Assembly: GCA_004366385.1 (NCBI GenBank) | Contig: SIRU01000062.1 | Span: 1-64,000 of the forward strand | Source: Actinomycetota bacterium | Lineage (GTDB): Bacteria; Actinomycetota; Thermoleophilia; Gaiellales; Gaiellaceae | Length of the DNA: 64,000 bases | Reading direction: 5' to 3' | In this document: piece after piece, positions 56,566-64,000 of the stretch | Position numbering within the stretch: the first letter of the stretch is position 1 | How the letters are laid out: every line of letters begins with the position of its first letter | Made by a program: the position numbers and the translations under genes | The notes under the pieces: model-generated | What the model saw: only the letters and a program-made list of their open reading frames with translations | Told to the model about the DNA's origin: nothing | Databases searched by the model: none

Positions 56566-57944
56566 GGCGCGCGCACGGCCCGGCCGAAGACGACGGGCAG
56601 GGCGACCGCGAGCGCCGCGAAGACGTAGAAGTAGTAGAAGGTCATCGTGAGGTAGAAGAGGTTCGCCGCGAGGGTCCCCACGAACGCGGCGGTCATCCCC
56701 CACGCGAGCGGCCGCAGGCGCTTCGAGAGCGGGTGGTCCTGGGCGGCGAACAGCCGGCCGAGCCGCCTCGCGTCCCCGAGCCGCCGGAAGACCCAGTACA
56801 CGAACGCGACGAAGAGCGCAGTGCCGATGAGGCCGGTCTCCACGAGCGTGGCGACGTAGAACGAGTGCGGCCCGAAGTCCGGCCTCCCGGTCACGAACTC
56901 GTAGTAGACGGAGAAGTTGTTCAGCCCCAGCCCGAGCAGCGGGTGCCGCGAGAGCACGTCCGGGATGAACTCGTAGACCGCGAAGTGAGGAGACGTCGAC
57001 GCGCGGCTGACGTTCGTCCGCACGCGGAAGATGGTCATGAAGAACTCGAGGCGGGAGAGGACGATCACGCCGACGATCGCGAGGAAGGCGCCGAAGGGGA
57101 CGAGGAACGCGGTGCGGCCGAGGTAGCGCCGGTACGGGAACGCGAGAACGAGAGCGCCGCAGCCGAGGCCGAGGAGGCCGCTCCGCGAGAGCGTCGCCAG
57201 CTCCACGACGAGCAGGAACACGAGCAGGGCCGCGATCGGCGCCCGCAGCGGGTGACGACGCTCCAGGCGCAGGTAGAGCGGGGCGAGCAGGAGGATCGGG
57301 ATCACGAGCTCGATCCCGATGTGGTTCGGATCGCCGGTGAGGGCGTTCGGGCGCAGGATCCGGTCGGTGCCGCCCACGACCCCGAACAGCCCGATCGCGG
57401 TCTCGCGGGCCGTGATCGGCTGGATGAGGATCGCGTCGAGGTTGACCCCGGCGAGCTCCTCGAACAGGAGCTGGGCGACCCCGTACAGCGCGTTCACGGC
57501 GATCCCGATCACGAACGCGCCGAGCGTCACCCAGTAGAAGGAGAGGCTCCGCCGCGCGAGGAGCGCCACCCCCGCGACGAGGAAGCCGCCGTGGAGGACG
57601 AACTTCACCATCCCCTTCGCCCACTGCGCGAGCGCCTCGCCGGTCTCGAGTGCGTAGAACCCGATCAGGTAGACGATCGCGAACGCGACCATGAACCCGA
57701 GCGCGACGGCGGCCGTGCGCTCCAGGCGTCCGTCCGAGCGCTCGATGCGGTCCCACACGAACAGCAGGAGGAACACCGACGTCAGGACGTCCGAGAGCGT
57801 CAGCGAACCCGCGAGCTGCCACTGGAGCTTGTGGTAGGTGACGGTGAAGACGGTCGCGAGGAAGAGCCCGTCGAGGACCGGCTGGACGATGACCCGCTCG
57901 CGCGGGCGGAGGGCCGCACGGAGCGAGACCGCGTACGCCGTCAT
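56562..57944 (-). CDS. O-antigen ligase/polymerase-like membrane protein
   Basis: A 460-residue protein with about 12 membrane helices. The outer loop has FIPDVLSRHPLLGLGLNNFS and DFGPHSFYVATLVETGLIGT, matching the Wzy/WaaL pattern (PxxGxGxxxF and HNxxLxxLxExG). GDPNHIGIELVIPILLLAPL is another loop typical of the family. It is the second ligase/polymerase candidate, in an operon with two GT4 genes. Confidence 0.86.
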   Translation of the reverse strand: MTAYAVSLRAALRPRERVIVQPVLDGLFLATVFTVTYHKLQWQLAGSLTLSDVLTSVFLLLFVWDRIERSDGRLERTAAVALGFMVAFAIVYLIGFYALETGEALAQWAKGMVKFVLHGGFLVAGVALLARRSLSFYWVTLGAFVIGIAVNALYGVAQLLFEELAGVNLDAILIQPITARETAIGLFGVVGGTDRILRPNALTGDPNHIGIELVIPILLLAPLYLRLERRHPLRAPIAALLVFLLVVELATLSRSGLLGLGCGALVLAFPYRRYLGRTAFLVPFGAFLAIVGVIVLSRLEFFMTIFRVRTNVSRASTSPHFAVYEFIPDVLSRHPLLGLGLNNFSVYYEFVTGRPDFGPHSFYVATLVETGLIGTALFVAFVYWVFRRLGDARRLGRLFAAQDHPLSKRLRPLAWGMTAAFVGTLAANLFYLTMTFYYFYVFAALAVALPVVFGRAVRAP

Positions 57945-59191
57945 CCCGCGATCTCCCTGAGCAGCTCGGCGGTCTCCTCGACGCGGGCGCGGCGGGAGAG
58001 ACGCTCCCGCACCTCGTCCGCGAGCTCGACCGCGGGCAGGCCGCCGTTCTCGTGGCGCGTCGCGAGATCGCGCACGGCCGCGGCGATCCCCTCGACGTCG
58101 TCGGGGGCGACGACGACCCCGGCGCCCGTCTCGCGAACGAGGTCGGCGGCGGCGCCGTCGGGCGGGACGACGGCGAGGATCGGCCGCCCGGCAGCCAGGT
58201 ACTCGAACACCTTCCCGGAGAGGACGCCCTTGCCGCGCCCGCCGGCGTCGGGGACGAGGAGCAGCAGCGCCTCGGAGTCGCGCTGGAGGCGAAGCGACTC
58301 GGCGCGCGGCGCGTACGGGACGAGCTCGAGGCGGTCGCCGAGGTCGAGCGTCTCCGCCCAGTCGCGATCCGACTGGCGGAAGTCGCCGACAAAGCGCGCG
58401 ACCGCGTCGACTCCCGAGTCGCTGAGCGCCTGGAGGAACGGCCGCGGGTCGCGCTTCCCGAAGAAGCTCCCGGTGTGGGTGATCCGGAGCCGCGGGGATG
58501 GGTGGTACTCGAGCCCGGCGAAGTCGTCGAAGTCGCAGCCGTTCGCGATGACGCGCATGGGGCCGTGCGCGCCGAGGGCGCGCATCTCCTCCGCGATCGC
58601 CTCGGAAACGGTCGAGATCGCGTCTGCGCGCTTGGCGACGAGGCGGGCGAGTTGCTCGTTCGTGGCCTGGCGCGCGCGGGCGGCGGTCGTGTCGGAGCGG
58701 CGGTGCGGGTTGGCGACGAGCGGGTCGCGGAGGTCGGCGAGCCAGCGAGCGCCGGTCGCCCGCCGTACGGCGGCGCCGACGAGGTGGACGGAGCCGGGCG
58801 GCGAGGTGGTGAGCACGGCGTCGATCCCCTCGCGACGCGCGATGCGGATCGCGGCCGGGATCGCGGTCAGGTTCCAGGTGACGCTCGCGTCGGGGACGAG
58901 GAGGCGGCGCGCGGTGTGGTGCGCCTGGACGAGCGCGCGCTCGATCCCGTCGGTCACCGCAAGCTCCTCCGACGGCTTGCCCGCGCGGGGGCCCAGATAC
59001 CGCGCGCGGTGCACCCAGGCCTGGGTCGGGACGCGGAGATCGGCGTCCGTGTGGATCCACTTCGGGTCGTCGGGCGCGAGCACGTGGGTCTCGATCCCGA
59101 GCGCGGGCAGGTACTGCGCGAGCTTCAGCGGCCGCTGCACGCCGCCGCCGCCCGCAGGCGGGAAGTGCTTCGTCACAAGCAGGACCTTCAC
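57941..59191 (-). CDS. Family 4 glycosyltransferase
   Basis: A 416-residue GT-B protein from GTG 59191: VKVLLVTKHFPPAGGGGVQR, GIDAVLTTSPPGSVHLVGAA, RWLADLRDPLVANPHRRSDT, AISTVSEAIAEEMRALGAHG, VIANGCDFDDFAGLEYHPSP, ITHTGSFFGKRDPRPFLQAL and LSGKVFEYLAAGRPILAVVP (donor-site FEYLAAG). This resembles WbuB-type fucosamine/GlcNAc transferases. First gene of the GT4-ligase-GT4 operon; TACGCT lies 8 nt before the GTG. A longer frame upstream runs through a palindromic repeat and is rejected. Confidence 0.87.
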   Translation of the reverse strand: MKVLLVTKHFPPAGGGGVQRPLKLAQYLPALGIETHVLAPDDPKWIHTDADLRVPTQAWVHRARYLGPRAGKPSEELAVTDGIERALVQAHHTARRLLVPDASVTWNLTAIPAAIRIARREGIDAVLTTSPPGSVHLVGAAVRRATGARWLADLRDPLVANPHRRSDTTAARARQATNEQLARLVAKRADAISTVSEAIAEEMRALGAHGPMRVIANGCDFDDFAGLEYHPSPRLRITHTGSFFGKRDPRPFLQALSDSGVDAVARFVGDFRQSDRDWAETLDLGDRLELVPYAPRAESLRLQRDSEALLLLVPDAGGRGKGVLSGKVFEYLAAGRPILAVVPPDGAAADLVRETGAGVVVAPDDVEGIAAAVRDLATRHENGGLPAVELADEVRERLSRRARVEETAELLREIAG

Positions 59192-59199
59192 GGGGGCGA

Positions 59200-59205
59200 A
59201 GCGTA
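59200..59205 (-). promoter_or_regulatory. -10-like hexamer TACGCT for the last GT4 operon
   Basis: The hexamer ends 8 nt before GTG 59191. Confidence 0.45.
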
Positions 59206-59213
59206 GAGACGAA

Positions 59214-59382
59214 CCGGTGTCAGACACCGGCATAGAGACGTCTTCGACATTCGCCTGCCCATGTCGGCGCATCTGGACATGTCCCAGAGCGGGGACGGCA
59301 CTCCCCGTGCCGTTCTGCCTGGGGAACGATTGGCACAGACTCGTAACGGTCAGGTCTTGACAAACCCGGTGTCTGACACCGG
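59214..59382. repeat. Pair of family P palindromes with a hairpin between them
   Basis: CCGGTGTCAGACACCGG (59214-59230) and CCGGTGTCTGACACCGG (59366-59382) lie about 150 bases apart in opposite sense. Between them ACGGCAC...GTGCCGT (about 59295-59313) forms a hairpin and GATTGGCAC recalls the flank of the copy at 10595. This resembles REP-doublet (REPIN/BIME) units. The rest of the 220-base gap (59192-59411) holds no gene. Confidence 0.65.
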
Positions 59383-59411
59383 TTTTTATCTTTCAGTGAG
59401 TCCCGGGGGCG

Positions 59412-60704
59412 TCAGCCGATCGCGGCCAGGGCCTCACCGACGGCCTCGATCGTCGCGTCGAGCTCGTCATCGCCGTGCGCGGTCGAGAGGAAGCCGGCCT
59501 CGAACTGGGAGGGCGCGAGGTAGACGCCGCGGTCGAGCATCGCGCGATGGAGGCGGGCGAAGCGCTCCGTGTCGGCGGCCTTCGCGTCCTCCCACGAGCG
59601 GACCGGAGCATCGGTGAAGAACAGCCCCCACATCGTCCCGACCCGAGCGAGCTGCACGGGCGCGCCGAGCGCGGCGAGCCCGGCGAGGAGGCGCTCCCCG
59701 GCTCGCTCGAGCCCGTCCCACACGCCCGGCTCGGCGAGAGCACGCAGCGTCTCGATCCCGGCGGTCATCGCGAGCGGGTTCCCGGACAGCGTCCCGGCCT
59801 GGTACACGGGCCCCGCGGGCGCGACGAGCTCCATGATCTCCCGCCGCCCGCCGTAGGCGCCGACGGGGAGGCCGCCGCCGATCACCTTCCCGAGCGTCGT
59901 CAGGTCGGGCGTCACTCCGTACAGCGCCTGCGCGCCGCCCGGATGGACGCGGAAACCCGTCATGACCTCGTCGAAGACGAGGAGCGCGCCCGCTGCGGCG
60001 GTGACCGTGCGGAGCCCTTCGAGGTAGCCGTCGAGTGGCGGGACGAGCCCCATGTTCCCGGCGACCGGCTCAACGATGACGGCCGCGACCTCGTGCTCGG
60101 CGAGCAGCCGCTCGACTGCCTCGACGTCGTTGTACGGAGCGACGAGCGAGTCCGCGGCCGCGCCGCGCGTGACTCCGGGCGAGTCCGGCAGCCCGAGCGT
60201 CGCCACCCCCGACCCGGCCTGCACGAGCAGGGAGTCCGCGTGCCCGTGGTAGCAGCCGGCGAGCTTGACGATCTTCTCGCGCCCGGTGAACGCACGCGCG
60301 AGCCGCAGCGCGCTCATGGTCGCCTCGGTGCCCGAGGAGACGAACCGGACGAGCTCGAGCGACGGCATCGCGTCGCGGATCAGCCCCGCGAGCTCGAGCT
60401 CGAGCGCGGACGGCGCGCCGTAGCTCGTCCCGCGCCGCACCGCCTCCTCGAGCGCGGCGACCACCCGCGGATGCGCGTGCCCGAGGATCAGCGGCCCCCA
60501 GGAGAGCACGTAGTCGACGTATCGGTTCCCGTCCGCGTCGACGAGGTACGCGCCCTCCCCGCGCTCGACGAAGAGCGGATCGCCGCCGACGGCCCTGAAC
60601 GCACGCACCGGCGAGCTGACCCCGCCCGGCATGAGCCCTGCCGCCTGCTCGAAGAGCTCCGCGGACGCCCGCGTCGTCCGGATCTCGTCTCGCGCCGTCG
60701 TCAT
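59412..60704 (-). CDS. hemL: Glutamate-1-semialdehyde 2,1-aminomutase
   Basis: A 430-residue PLP enzyme: [117 protein letters not shown] (PLP Lys) and [18 protein letters not shown]. It makes 5-aminolevulinate in the C5 pathway. Here it is at the end of the heme gene run, behind a 157-base gap with a repeated motif. Confidence 0.96.
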   Translation of the reverse strand: MTTARDEIRTTRASAELFEQAAGLMPGGVSSPVRAFRAVGGDPLFVERGEGAYLVDADGNRYVDYVLSWGPLILGHAHPRVVAALEEAVRRGTSYGAPSALELELAGLIRDAMPSLELVRFVSSGTEATMSALRLARAFTGREKIVKLAGCYHGHADSLLVQAGSGVATLGLPDSPGVTRGAAADSLVAPYNDVEAVERLLAEHEVAAVIVEPVAGNMGLVPPLDGYLEGLRTVTAAAGALLVFDEVMTGFRVHPGGAQALYGVTPDLTTLGKVIGGGLPVGAYGGRREIMELVAPAGPVYQAGTLSGNPLAMTAGIETLRALAEPGVWDGLERAGERLLAGLAALGAPVQLARVGTMWGLFFTDAPVRSWEDAKAADTERFARLHRAMLDRGVYLAPSQFEAGFLSTAHGDDELDATIEAVGEALAAIG

Positions 60705-60710
60705 GGAGTC

Positions 60711-60863
60711 CAAGTTACAAGTTGCAACCAGGCGTCTCGCTCGGACACGTCCGCGGCGAGGCCGACGGTGGCCCAGGCGGCATCGCTGCGCAGGCTCGGC
60801 CTTCGGCGGCCCGAAGAGAGCCCAAGTAACACGTTGTAACTTGGCGTCGCTTTCCGACATGTC
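60711..60863. repeat. Two 41-base direct repeats upstream of hemL
   Basis: Copy A (60711-60751) and copy B (60823-60863) align along their length: CAAGTTAC/CAAGTAAC, GTTGCAAC/GTTGTAAC, GGCGTC, CTCGC/CGCTTTC, GGACACGTC/CGACATGTC. Each contains inner palindromic parts. Copy B covers the stop codon of hemG (60862) and copy A supplies the TAACTT hexamer 7 nt before the hemL ATG. They may be a mobile palindromic family or a paired regulatory site. Confidence 0.6.
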
Positions 60864-62226
60864 AGCGCGCGGCGCCCACGAGCGCGCGAGCGACCGCGCG
60901 CGCCGCCTCCTCGCCGGACGCGATGCAGTCCGGGATCCCGACGCCGCGGTATGCCGCGCCGGCAAGCGCAAGGCCCGGGTGACGCTCGAGCGCCGCGTCG
61001 ATCCGCTCGAGGCGCTCCGGGTGGCCGAGCGTGTACTGGGGCAGCCCGCGCGGCCAGCGGTGCGTCCACGTCAAGACGGGCTCTGCGCGGATCCCGAGCA
61101 GAGAGACCTCCTCCCGCGCGAGCCGGACGAGGTCGTCGTCCGACAGGTCGAACCGCCCCGCGAAGACGCGCAGCAGGACACGATCCTCGGGCGCGCGCCC
61201 CTCCCACTTGCTGGACGTCCACGTGCACGCGAGGACGTGCCCGCCTTCGCTGCGCGGCACGACGTAGCCGTAGCCGTCGAGCGGATGCTCGACCTCCTCG
61301 CGGCGGTACGCGAGCGTGACGACCGCGCTCCCCGCGTACGGGATCTCGGCGAGCGCCTCGGCGAGCTCGCCGTCGAGGGCAGCGACGAGCTCCGCCGTCG
61401 CGTACGCGGGTGTCGCGAGCACGACGCCGTCTGCAGGGACGGCGGCTCCGCTCTCGAGCTCGAGCGCATACCCGCCGTCCTGCGCACGGAGCGTGACTGC
61501 GCGGCTGCCGGTATCGATGGTCGTGCTCTGGAGATCGCCGGCGACGCTGTCCGCCAGCTCGTGCATCCCGCCTCGCAGGCTGACGAAGGGCGGATACGCA
61601 CCGCTGGGAGCCGCCGGCTGCGCTTGGAGTCCGCGGAGGACGCTCCCGTGCTCCTCCTCGAGCGCGCGAAGCTGGGGGAACGTCGCCCGGAGCGAGAGCT
61701 GCTCGCCGTCACCGCCGTAGATGCCGGTCGTCAGCGGCTCGACGAGGCGCTCCCACGCCTCGCGGCCGAGCCGCCGCCGGACGAACGACGCAAGCGACTC
61801 GTCGTCGCCGGGCGGCTCGGGCGGCAGGTCGGCCTCCTCGGCGAGGCGCCGCTTGCCCTCGTCCGACAGCAGCGTGCTCTCCTCGAGCGCGTCGAGGTCT
61901 GTCGGGACCAGTCCCGTCAGCCCCTCCGGCAGCGGATGCAGCTCGCGGCCGAGGCGCACGAACGAGCGCGCGTTCTCCGGCCGCCGGCCGACGAGCTCGT
62001 CCTGGATCCCGAGCTCCTCGCAGATGCCGACCCCGCGCGGCTTCCTCGAGAGGAAGCTGTCCGCGGCGGCTTCCACGAGGAACCCGTGCTCGTGCTCTGT
62101 GAGGAGCACGCCGCCGACGCCGTCGCCCTGCTCGACCAGCACGACCTCGGCGCCACGGAGCGCTCCCTCGAGCGTCCATGAGGCGGCGAGGCCCGCGATT
62201 CCGCCGCCGACGACCGTGACCTTCAT
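60862..62226 (-). CDS. hemY: Protoporphyrinogen/coproporphyrinogen III oxidase (HemY type)
   Basis: A 454-residue FAD protein: [20 protein letters not shown] (dinucleotide motif), [56 protein letters not shown] and a C-terminal [20 protein letters not shown] (FAD-binding). In actinobacteria this HemY-type enzyme (CgoX) oxidises coproporphyrinogen III in the coproporphyrin pathway. The ATG at 62226 overlaps the hemH stop by 4 bases. Confidence 0.93.
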   Translation of the reverse strand: MKVTVVGGGIAGLAASWTLEGALRGAEVVLVEQGDGVGGVLLTEHEHGFLVEAAADSFLSRKPRGVGICEELGIQDELVGRRPENARSFVRLGRELHPLPEGLTGLVPTDLDALEESTLLSDEGKRRLAEEADLPPEPPGDDESLASFVRRRLGREAWERLVEPLTTGIYGGDGEQLSLRATFPQLRALEEEHGSVLRGLQAQPAAPSGAYPPFVSLRGGMHELADSVAGDLQSTTIDTGSRAVTLRAQDGGYALELESGAAVPADGVVLATPAYATAELVAALDGELAEALAEIPYAGSAVVTLAYRREEVEHPLDGYGYVVPRSEGGHVLACTWTSSKWEGRAPEDRVLLRVFAGRFDLSDDDLVRLAREEVSLLGIRAEPVLTWTHRWPRGLPQYTLGHPERLERIDAALERHPGLALAGAAYRGVGIPDCIASGEEAARAVARALVGAAR

Positions 62227-63203
62227 GCGGTCACGACCTCGGCCACCCACGCCGCCGCGCGCTCCCGCACGAGCCCCGCGAGCGCCGCCACGAACACCGG
62301 GTCGTCGTTCAGGGCGGGCGGGCGCTCGAGACGGATCCCGACCTCGTCCGCGATCCCGTGTGCGCGGACGTCGATGTCGAACAGGATCTCGACATGGTCG
62401 GAGACGAACCCGACTGGGACGGCGACGACGTCTCGTACTCCGCGGGCGGCGAGGTCGTGCAGGTGGTCGCCGAGATCCGGCCCCGCCCACGGCTCCGGCG
62501 TGCGGCCGGCCGACTGGTAGCTCCACGACCACTGCTCGCCGGCGAGTCCCGCCCGTTGCGCGACCAGCCGCGCCGTCTCGCGGCACTGCTCGTCGTACGG
62601 GTCGCCGCCGGCGAGCACACGCTCGGGCAGGGAGTGCGCGCTGAAGACGACGTGCACTCGCTCGCGCTCCTCCTCCGGCCAGCGTGCGAGACCATCACGC
62701 ACGCGCGCGGCGAACGCCTCGATCAGCCCTAGCGCGTCGTGGTAGCTCGACACGTGCTCGATCTCGATCCGGCCGCGCGCGAGTTCGAGCCCGTCCGCGA
62801 CCCTCTGCTGGTACTTCGCCACCGAGAGCGCGCTGAACTGTGGGGCGAGGACGAGGCCGACCGCGTTCGTGACGCCGTCCTCGACCATGTCGCGCACCGC
62901 ATCCTCGATCCACGGCGACCAGTGGCGCATGCCGAGGTAGCAGCGGTAGTCGGGGCCGAGCTCGCGCGCGAGCGCGTCCACCTGGCGGCGCGTGACGTCG
63001 AGGAGCGGCGAGCGGCCGCCGATGGCGCGGTAGTTCTCCGTGATCTCGTCGAGCACCGCGCGCGGCGTCGGCCGGCCGGCGCGGATGTCGGCGAGGTAGC
63101 CGGGGAGCTCGTCCAGCGACTCCGGCCCGCCGTACGCCATGACGAGGACGCCGATCGGCGGCCGCGCGACGTGGTCACCTGGGCGAGAGACGGTGTCAGA
63201 CAC
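62223..63203 (-). CDS. hemH: Ferrochelatase (coproporphyrin III ferrochelatase type)
   Basis: A 326-residue HemH: PPIGVLVMAYGGPESLDELP, YLADIRAGRPTPRAVLDEIT, YRCYLGMRHWSPWIEDAV, VGLVLAPQFSALSVAKYQQR, VVFSAHSLPERVLAGGDPYD (catalytic His), WSWSYQSAGRTPEPWAGPDL and VVAVPVGFVSDHVEILFDID (Glu). It inserts iron into the porphyrin. The only start giving the full N-terminus is GTG 63203, which lies inside a GGTGTCTGACACC palindrome; the hemE stop is in the same palindrome. Chelatase of the CPD pathway is likely in this phylum; the partner HemQ is not in view. Confidence 0.93.
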   Translation of the reverse strand: MSDTVSRPGDHVARPPIGVLVMAYGGPESLDELPGYLADIRAGRPTPRAVLDEITENYRAIGGRSPLLDVTRRQVDALARELGPDYRCYLGMRHWSPWIEDAVRDMVEDGVTNAVGLVLAPQFSALSVAKYQQRVADGLELARGRIEIEHVSSYHDALGLIEAFAARVRDGLARWPEEERERVHVVFSAHSLPERVLAGGDPYDEQCRETARLVAQRAGLAGEQWSWSYQSAGRTPEPWAGPDLGDHLHDLAARGVRDVVAVPVGFVSDHVEILFDIDVRAHGIADEVGIRLERPPALNDDPVFVAALAGLVRERAAAWVAEVVTA

Positions 63204-63205
63204 CG
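63191..63205. repeat. Family P palindrome at the hemE-hemH junction
   Basis: CGGTGTCAGACACCG. On the minus strand it supplies hemE codons Gly-Val and its TGA stop (63198-63196), as well as the hemH GTG start (63203-63201). Confidence 0.8.
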
Positions 63206-64000
63206 TGTCTACTCGCTGACCACTCGTGGACGTGCTCGACCAGGCGTTTCACGTTGTCGGTAGGCGTCTGCGGTGCCAGACCGTGCCCGACGTTGAAGAC
63301 ATGTCCGGGACGGCCACCCGCGCGCTCGAGGACGTCGTCGATCCGCGCGCGCAGCTCCCGCCACGGCGCGAGCAGGGAGACGGGGTCGAGGTTCCCCTGC
63401 ACCGGCCGGTCGAGGCCGACGCGCGCCCACGCCTCGTCCAGCGGCAGCGTCCAGTCGAGCCCGACGACGTCGCCGCCGCACGCAGCCGTGTCCTCGAGGT
63501 AGGCGCTCGCCCCGAGCGTGAAGTTGATCACCGGGACACCGGCCCGCGCGACCGCCGCGTACAGCTCGCGATTCGCAGGGGCGACGCACTGCAGGTAGTC
63601 CTCCCGCCCGAGCGCGCGCCCCGCCCACGAGTCGAAGACCTGGAGCGCCTGCGCGCCCGCCTTCGCCTGGGCCACGAGGTAGTCCGCCTGCACCGTGGCG
63701 AGCTTCCCGAGCAGCCGCCGCCACGCGGCGGGCTCGGAGAGCATGAACGCCTTCGTGCGCGTGAAGTCTCTCGAGCTCCCGCCCTCGATCGCGTAGCTCG
63801 CGAGCGTGAACGGTGCGCCCGCGAACCCGATCACCGGAACGTCGCGTGACTCGAGCTCTCCGCGGACGATCCCGATCGCCCCCAGCGTCCCCGCCATCGT
63901 CTCCTCGGCCGGCGGTGTCCCCAGGAGATCGACGTCGCGTGCGGTCTCGATCCGGTTCCGGATCACCGGCCCCTCCCCTTGCGCGAACTCGAGCTCGAGC
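63196..64000 (-). CDS. hemE: Uroporphyrinogen decarboxylase (5' part beyond window)
   Basis: The frame is open to the window edge and gives 267 C-terminal residues: VIGFAGAPFTLASYAIEGGS, TRTKAFMLSEPAAWRRLLGK, GAQALQVFDSWAGRALGRED, VPVINFTLGASAYLEDTAAC, VGLDWTLPLDEAWARVGLDR, VQGNLDPVSLLAPWREL and HVFNVGHGLAPQTPTDNVKR are all HemE signatures. It decarboxylates uroporphyrinogen III to coproporphyrinogen III. First visible gene of the leftward heme operon; it overlaps hemH by 8 bases. Confidence 0.95.
   Translation of the reverse strand, partial: LELEFAQGEGPVIRNRIETARDVDLLGTPPAEETMAGTLGAIGIVRGELESRDVPVIGFAGAPFTLASYAIEGGSSRDFTRTKAFMLSEPAAWRRLLGKLATVQADYLVAQAKAGAQALQVFDSWAGRALGREDYLQCVAPANRELYAAVARAGVPVINFTLGASAYLEDTAACGGDVVGLDWTLPLDEAWARVGLDRPVQGNLDPVSLLAPWRELRARIDDVLERAGGRPGHVFNVGHGLAPQTPTDNVKRLVEHVHEWSASRHGV

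Noticed and set aside
59192-59272. Longer N-terminus for the GT4 gene ending at 57941
   Set aside because: The extension is translated from a palindromic repeat and upstream noncoding DNA; GTG 59191 has a -10-like hexamer and the normal family start.
60705-60971. N-terminal extension of hemL through the repeat region
   Set aside because: The extension reads through the direct repeats and into hemG; ATG 60704 gives the standard GSAM start.
1-64000. CRISPR array, phage or insertion sequence
   Set aside because: No regularly spaced repeats, integrase, transposase or phage structural gene was found; repeats present are short dispersed palindromes.

Overview
The window is very GC-rich, has frequent GTG and TTG starts and is densely packed with overlapping genes. 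The coenzyme F420 operon, a DUF1918 domain, an RsiG-type c-di-GMP-binding protein and the rpsF-ssb-rpsR-rplI-dnaB block point to an actinobacterium. A deep-branching group such as Thermoleophilia/Gaiellales fits, but that placement is inference from gene content. No phage, insertion sequence or CRISPR array was seen.

Left part (1-22.7 kb) is mostly housekeeping. It opens with the 3' end of selB, then a lone type IV prepilin. Next comes a minus-strand pair: mmsA and an AhpD-like peroxidase whose catalytic motif is CxxU, with an in-frame UGA at 1318-1320. A tRNA-Sec gene (selC, 7994-8086) supplies the matching tRNA, so the window holds a coherent selenocysteine-decoding set. Other items are a DM13 membrane protein, the RsiG-like protein, an ATP-grasp/DUF1918 fusion, an M24 peptidase homologue lacking metal ligands, an MBOAT/SGNH acylation pair, the ribosomal-replication block, a ZIP transporter, a DsbA-VKOR-SMUG1 operon and the cofC-cofD-npdG-cofE operon for F420.

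Middle (22.8-59.2 kb) is a cell-surface polysaccharide island. It has a Wzm/Wzt ABC exporter, a Wzx/MurJ-like flippase, two O-antigen-ligase/polymerase-like proteins, two polyprenyl-phosphate sugar-1-phosphate transferases, a Wzz-like protein and about fourteen glycosyltransferases. Nucleotide-sugar enzymes (GDP-mannose dehydratase, UDP-xylose synthase, another SDR) and methyltransferases complete it. The duplication of initiating and ligating/polymerising enzymes suggests two assembly routes side by side.

Right end (59.4-64 kb) is a heme operon, hemE-hemH-hemG/Y-hemL, read leftward; hemE is cut by the window edge.

Two features recur. (1) Start codons of genes heading transcription units are often preceded by TAnnnT at 5-10 nt, which suggests widespread leaderless transcription. 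(2) Several families of short palindromes sit exactly at gene ends, often supplying the stop or start codons.
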